Assembly (NCBI RefSeq): GCF_026210795.1
Contig: NC_089447.1
Span: forward strand, 1,800,501-1,864,500
Reading direction: 5' to 3'
Length of the DNA stretch: 64,000 nucleotides
Origin: Rhizophagus irregularis
Taxonomy: Eukaryota; Glomeromycota; Glomeromycetes; Glomerales; Glomeraceae
Positions 56,899 through 64,000 of the stretch are shown piece after piece. A program made the position numbers and the translations under genes. The number at the start of each line of letters is the position of its first letter. The stretch's first letter is position 1. The notes under the pieces are model-generated. The model was not told where the DNA came from. It did not search any database and worked only from the letters and a program-made list of their open reading frames with translations.

Positions 56899-57531
56899 TT
56901 TATGAATAGGTAATTACTTGCGTTTATACAGAATGTAGATTCTGATTATAAAATTTTTGTAATTATTTTAATTATTTTACAGATTTAATTAAAAAATAGA
57001 TCTATCAGATTTATTAAACTATATAATAAAGCAAATGTTATTTCTAGACTACCAACTCATATCAACAAGTTAAATAAGCTGAACTTAAAAATAATAATAT
57101 TCATTTCTAAGCAGAAATAACCTTTGCAAATAATTAACATGGATATTTACCAAACACATTATAATAGCAGCTTTCCCCAAAATGATGATAACAAACAGGA
57201 CTGTTACACGAACCATTAAGACACTCTGTAAGTATCATACTTACAATATTTAACTATTGTCTTGTGAAATTTTCCACTAACGCTAAAACGATTTGAACTC
57301 TGCGAGGTCTTCCGATATAACCTATATTTATTAATTAAATTCTTATCTATCAATTTAAATGATGAGTTATTTATCAAATATATTTTACTAAATATATAAT
57401 ATCAGTTCTATCATATTTATTTCATTGGACGGGAAGCAGCATTGTTAGTTTAGCAACAAGTAAATACACAACACAATAATTAACTAAAGAACAATATAAT
57501 AATACATTTATAAACGGGTTACCTTATATGG
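56899..57531. other. Convergent intergenic region
   Basis: Lies between the 3' ends of the NCE101-like gene and the Prp43 gene. A 26-codon frame from 57139 (MDIYQTHYNSSFPQNDDNKQ) could be a first exon or chance; nothing else is coding. Confidence 0.4.
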
Positions 57532-60577
<3,046 letters not shown>

Positions 60578-60896
60578 TGGTCACAAATCGTCGAACATTT
60601 AACCTTTATATGATTCCAAATACTGAATCATGTGATTAATTAAACAACCCGGTGGCCGGATTTATTTTGCCGGTTACATACAATATATTAGGTTGTGACG
60701 AATAAGAAAAGAATTAATCCCCTTACCTAATCCTATCCCTTAATCTGCATCACGTGATTTCACGTGATGCGGCCGAGAGATTTTTTTGATAAATAAATAT
60801 ATGGTGAAAGTGGAATTTTGTCAGATCTATTCTCAACAATTACGATTAAATTCAAATTTAGTTTTTTTACGCGTTCTTTGAATAAAAAAAAAACAA
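60578..60896. promoter_or_regulatory. Bidirectional promoter between PRP43 and SF3A1
   Basis: About 320 bp between divergent start codons. At 60747-60770 is a perfect palindrome GCATCACGTG-ATTT-CACGTGATGC, that is two CACGTG E-boxes 10 bp apart, the usual target of bHLH factors (Cbf1/USF/Myc type). Related CACGTGA motifs occur near 9600, 43451 and 44575. Which factor binds is inference. Confidence 0.6.
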
Positions 60897-63800
60897 ATGG
60901 TTGCTGTGTTACAGCCCGAAACTTCGCTGAACTTAGAATCAGTTGCAATATCGGAGACAGGAAATGGAATTATTGATGAATCATCTAAACCATTGGTTGG
61001 AATTATATATCCACCACCGGACATAAGAAGTATCCTATTATATATAAATTTTATTATACATTTTTACTCTTGAACTTAAGATCTCTTAACCAATTCAGCA
61101 TCCAAATAGGCAATTTCAACAATTTGCCAGCCTAACAAGGTGCTGATCTCTAAAGCATAATAAATATTCATTCTGATCTGTTCATTGTATTTTGCTTGTC
61201 CTTAACCATTATCAATTTTTAGATATCGTTGATAAAACCGCAGTCTTTGTCGCAAGAAACGGTGTTCAATTTGAAGAACGTATTCGAGAGAATGAAAAAC
61301 ATAATGCAAAGTTTAGTTTTTTGAACCCTAATGATCCATATCATGCGTACTATCAATACAAAATTGCCGAGACAAAAGAAGGGAAAGGTATTTATTTTAT
61401 ATTATCATTTTCTTATAAAGAAGAATCAATTAATTATATTTTGTAATTATAGCCCCTAAAAAAGTTGAAGCAAAAGAGGTTGTACAAGAAGTCAAAGATG
61501 TTGCTCCACTGCCAAGAGCTCCACCAAAAGAGCCACCTGCTTTTGAATTTATGACTGACATGCCTGCTATTTCAGCACAAGATCTGTATGTTACAACCTT
61601 TCTCTTTTAACATTTAATATCTTCTATATACTCCTTAAAAACTAACATTTGAAACTTTTTTCAAGAGACATTTTGAAATTAACAGCTCAATTCGTAGCAC
61701 GTAACGGTAGACAATTTATGACAGCTCTTTCGCAACGCGAACAGCGAAATTATCAATTTGATTTTTTACGGCCAAATCATAGTTTATTTAATTACTTTAC
61801 AAAACTAGTGGAACAGTACACAAAAGTATTAATTCCGCCAAAGAATTTGAATGAGAAATTAAGAAATAATGTGAATAACAAATATCAAATTCTTGACCGT
61901 GTAATGCAGCGAGTTGAATATGCCGCTTATCAGGAGGAAGAAAGAAAAAAGGCCGAGGAAAAGGAAGATCAAGAGAGAAGTAAGAACTTATTGAATTTTA
62001 CTCAATTCTTACACTGAATTGTTAGAAAAAATGAATTAACTTACATTTATGTTTCTTGTAGTTGCGTATGCTTCAATAGATTGGCATGACTTTGTTATAG
62101 TGGAAACCGTAGAATTTACAGAAGCTGATGAGACTATTGATCTTCCGCCACCAATGAGTATTATGGAATTGGAAAATATGACTCTTGCTCAGAAGAAGAT
62201 GGCTTCGGTTAATTTAGTAGAATCTCAGCCAGATGAGAAAGTTGGCGAAATTGATATGGAGGTTTGTACTGAATAGATGATTAAAATCGTTAATTTTTAT
62301 TCTAATACCTATATATTACTTAGATGGATGATGATGTAGATATGGAAGAAGACGAGGAAGGAGAAAATGGAGACCAAGAGCAAGAATCAACTCCGGTAGT
62401 AGTGGAAATCAAACCTCCGGACACTTCGGCACCAATGAAAATTGTTAAAGATTATACTCCAAAAGGTATGTCTCTTTGTAATTTATAATATTATTTAATT
62501 TTGTTTTTTAATTGCTAACTTAATTTATTTATATTTTAGCGTATGCTCCTAAATCAACTGTTGACAGACCAACAGTAATTTGTCCTAGATGTAAACAGGT
62601 TATACCCGTTGATGAAATGGATGATCACGTTCGCATTGAACTATTAGATCCAAAATGGAGAGAACAAAAGTTGGCGGCAGAATTAAAAAAGAAAGAATCA
62701 AATTTATTGCAAGAAGGTTCGTTGTTTTTTTCTATATAGCTTCTATTTTAATCTTAAAATAATGTTTATTGTAAAATTTTCATTTTAGGTACCGACGTTG
62801 CAAAGAATCTCAAGGCATTTTCTGGTTACCGATCTGACATTTTTGGCACTGAAGAAACCGAAATTGGGCGAAAAGTATGATTTTTTAGTCATGATTTAAG
62901 GTTCTTTTTTTTGTGTTTAACAATAATTATTTAAATAGATTGGTGAGGAGGAAGAAAAGAAAAAACGGATCGAAAAGGAAAAAGTCGTATGGGATGGTCA
63001 CACGGCATCAATCAATATGGCTACTCAGCGTGCAGCTGCCGGTGTTTCCATCGATGAACAAATCGCTGCAATTCATAGAAGCAAAGGCTTGACAAGGTGA
63101 TTTAAATTCTCACATGAAAGATTTTACAATTACTGTTTATATGTTTATATTTTTCTCTTTTTGCATTTTAGTGATAGTGATTCTAAAATTGGACCAAAAA
63201 TTCCTCAAGCGCAAGATCAGCGTTACCAACATCCACATCAACAAGGAATGCAACATTCATCTTCGATTCAACAACCACCTATTTATTCTGGGTATCCGAC
63301 TCATTCAGCTCCGGGAATACCACCAGGTCCTCCACCTGCTCCATACCCTGGTTATGTACCTTCTTCTGCACCATTTGCCCATCAACTTCCTGGTTATATT
63401 TCACCTTTAACAACACAAGGTACAAATATAATTTCACAGCAATCCTCTCAAGCTTTTACAACTATTCCACAACAAATTCATAGACCTAACTCATCTTTAG
63501 CTATGTCAACACCAGCTCCTCCTTTACCTCCAACACCATTGGCGATGGGACAATCTTCACTAGCACCGCCAGCGCCTCCAACACCACCTCCACCTCCATC
63601 TAAAATCGGTCGAGCTGTAGACGATGAAGCGGAATTACCAGCAATGTTGAAACGACAGAAAATGGATGCTTTGGCAGGAGGAAGTCTTGTATCTGTAGAG
63701 GAATGGATAGAATCGCATCAGGTAACGTTATTGTATAAATTTAGCAATGAATATAATATTCAATATAATGTAAATATTTTCATTATCATTAGGGCCCAAT

Positions 63801-64000
63801 TAATGTGCAAGTTCAATGTCCAACAATTCCTGAAAAACCCGAGTGGAATTGCCACGGTCAAACTATCGTTTTAGACAATTTACCGCTTACTACATTCGTA
63901 TCCACCGTAAAGGATAGGATCGCCTCACAACTAAACTTCCCTGCAGGCAGACAGAAACTTACAATTGGAGGCGCAGTAATGAAAAATCAGCTTTCATTAG
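60897..64000 (+). CDS. SF3A1: Splicing factor 3A subunit 1 (SF3A1/Prp21), 3' end outside window
   Basis: Eleven exons seen: 60897-61029, 61223-61387, 61453-61585, 61666-61979, 62062-62261, 62324-62465, 62540-62716, 62789-62874, 62939-63096, 63172-63721, 63793 to the window end. Frames agree throughout; about 755 codons are visible. Two SURP (SWAP) domains: VDKTAVFVARNGVQFEERIR with FLNPNDPYHAYYQYKI, and LTAQFVARNGRQFMTALSQR with FLRPNHSLFNYFTKLVEQYT. An acidic linker (VDMEEDEEGENGDQEQ), the PRP21-like region (ICPRCKQVIPVDEMDDHVRI, a CxxC ... H knuckle), a Pro/Gln-rich stretch and a C-terminal ubiquitin-like domain (LPLTTFVSTVKDRIASQLNF ... QKLTIGG) follow. SF3A1 is part of the U2 snRNP SF3a complex needed for branch-site recognition. 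Small plus-strand frames over this interval are its exons or shadows. Confidence 0.93.

Overview
The window looks like nuclear DNA of an AT-rich, transposon-loaded fungus, most likely an arbuscular mycorrhizal fungus (Glomeromycotina, Rhizophagus-like). The reasons are short GT-AG introns in nearly every housekeeping gene, fungal-type gene families (NCE101, a LOA1-like acyltransferase, F-box/LRR, a PEEP-repeat protein), very AT-rich spacers and a dense mix of LINE, hAT-like, pogo/Tc1-like and Mutator-like elements. The organism assignment is inference; no rRNA, tRNA or organelle marker was seen.

The window has two compartments. Bases 1 to about 36000 are repeat-rich and hold one convincing host gene, a 200-aa protein with a mitochondrial-type N-terminus at 8642-9244. 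The rest is transposon material: a zinc-finger pseudogene (250-2640) split by two small elements; hAT-like foldback elements (3442-4639, 17407-17632, 17904-18126, 18583-19519, 33547-34095, 35190-35433); a decayed Tigger/pogo element with TA duplications (14645-17003); a 50-bp satellite (about 19850-20335); an intron-containing SANT/Myb-like gene not visible as a single open frame (20719-21332); a Mutator-like MITE (21875-22024); and a nearly full-length LINE (23799-31639, minus strand) with an exact 18-bp target-site duplication, an intact 1794-aa ORF2 and an ORF1 broken by four shifts of the same sense. The LINE sits inside older repeat DNA bounded by pogo-type termini (19599 and 32312).

Bases 36000-64000 are gene-rich. 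In order: F-box/LRR protein (-), PEEP-repeat protein (+), a small Cys-motif protein (-), a NIPA-type Mg2+ transporter (+), a decayed gene followed by a 1.16-kb hAT-like element (48060-49217), a LYAR-type zinc-finger protein (+), a LOA1-like lysophospholipid acyltransferase (-, with a one-base frameshift just after its FPEGTTSNG motif), a KxDL/BORC subunit (+), eIF2B beta (+), NCE101 (+), Prp43/DHX15 DEAH helicase (-) and SF3A1 (+, cut by the window end). Prp43 and SF3A1, both spliceosome-associated, are head to head across about 320 bp containing a perfect palindrome with two CACGTG boxes, so they probably share a bidirectional promoter.

Exon coordinates were worked out by hand from splice consensus and frame continuity; summed exon lengths are multiples of three except where a frameshift is noted. 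No CRISPR array, riboswitch, tRNA or rRNA gene was found.
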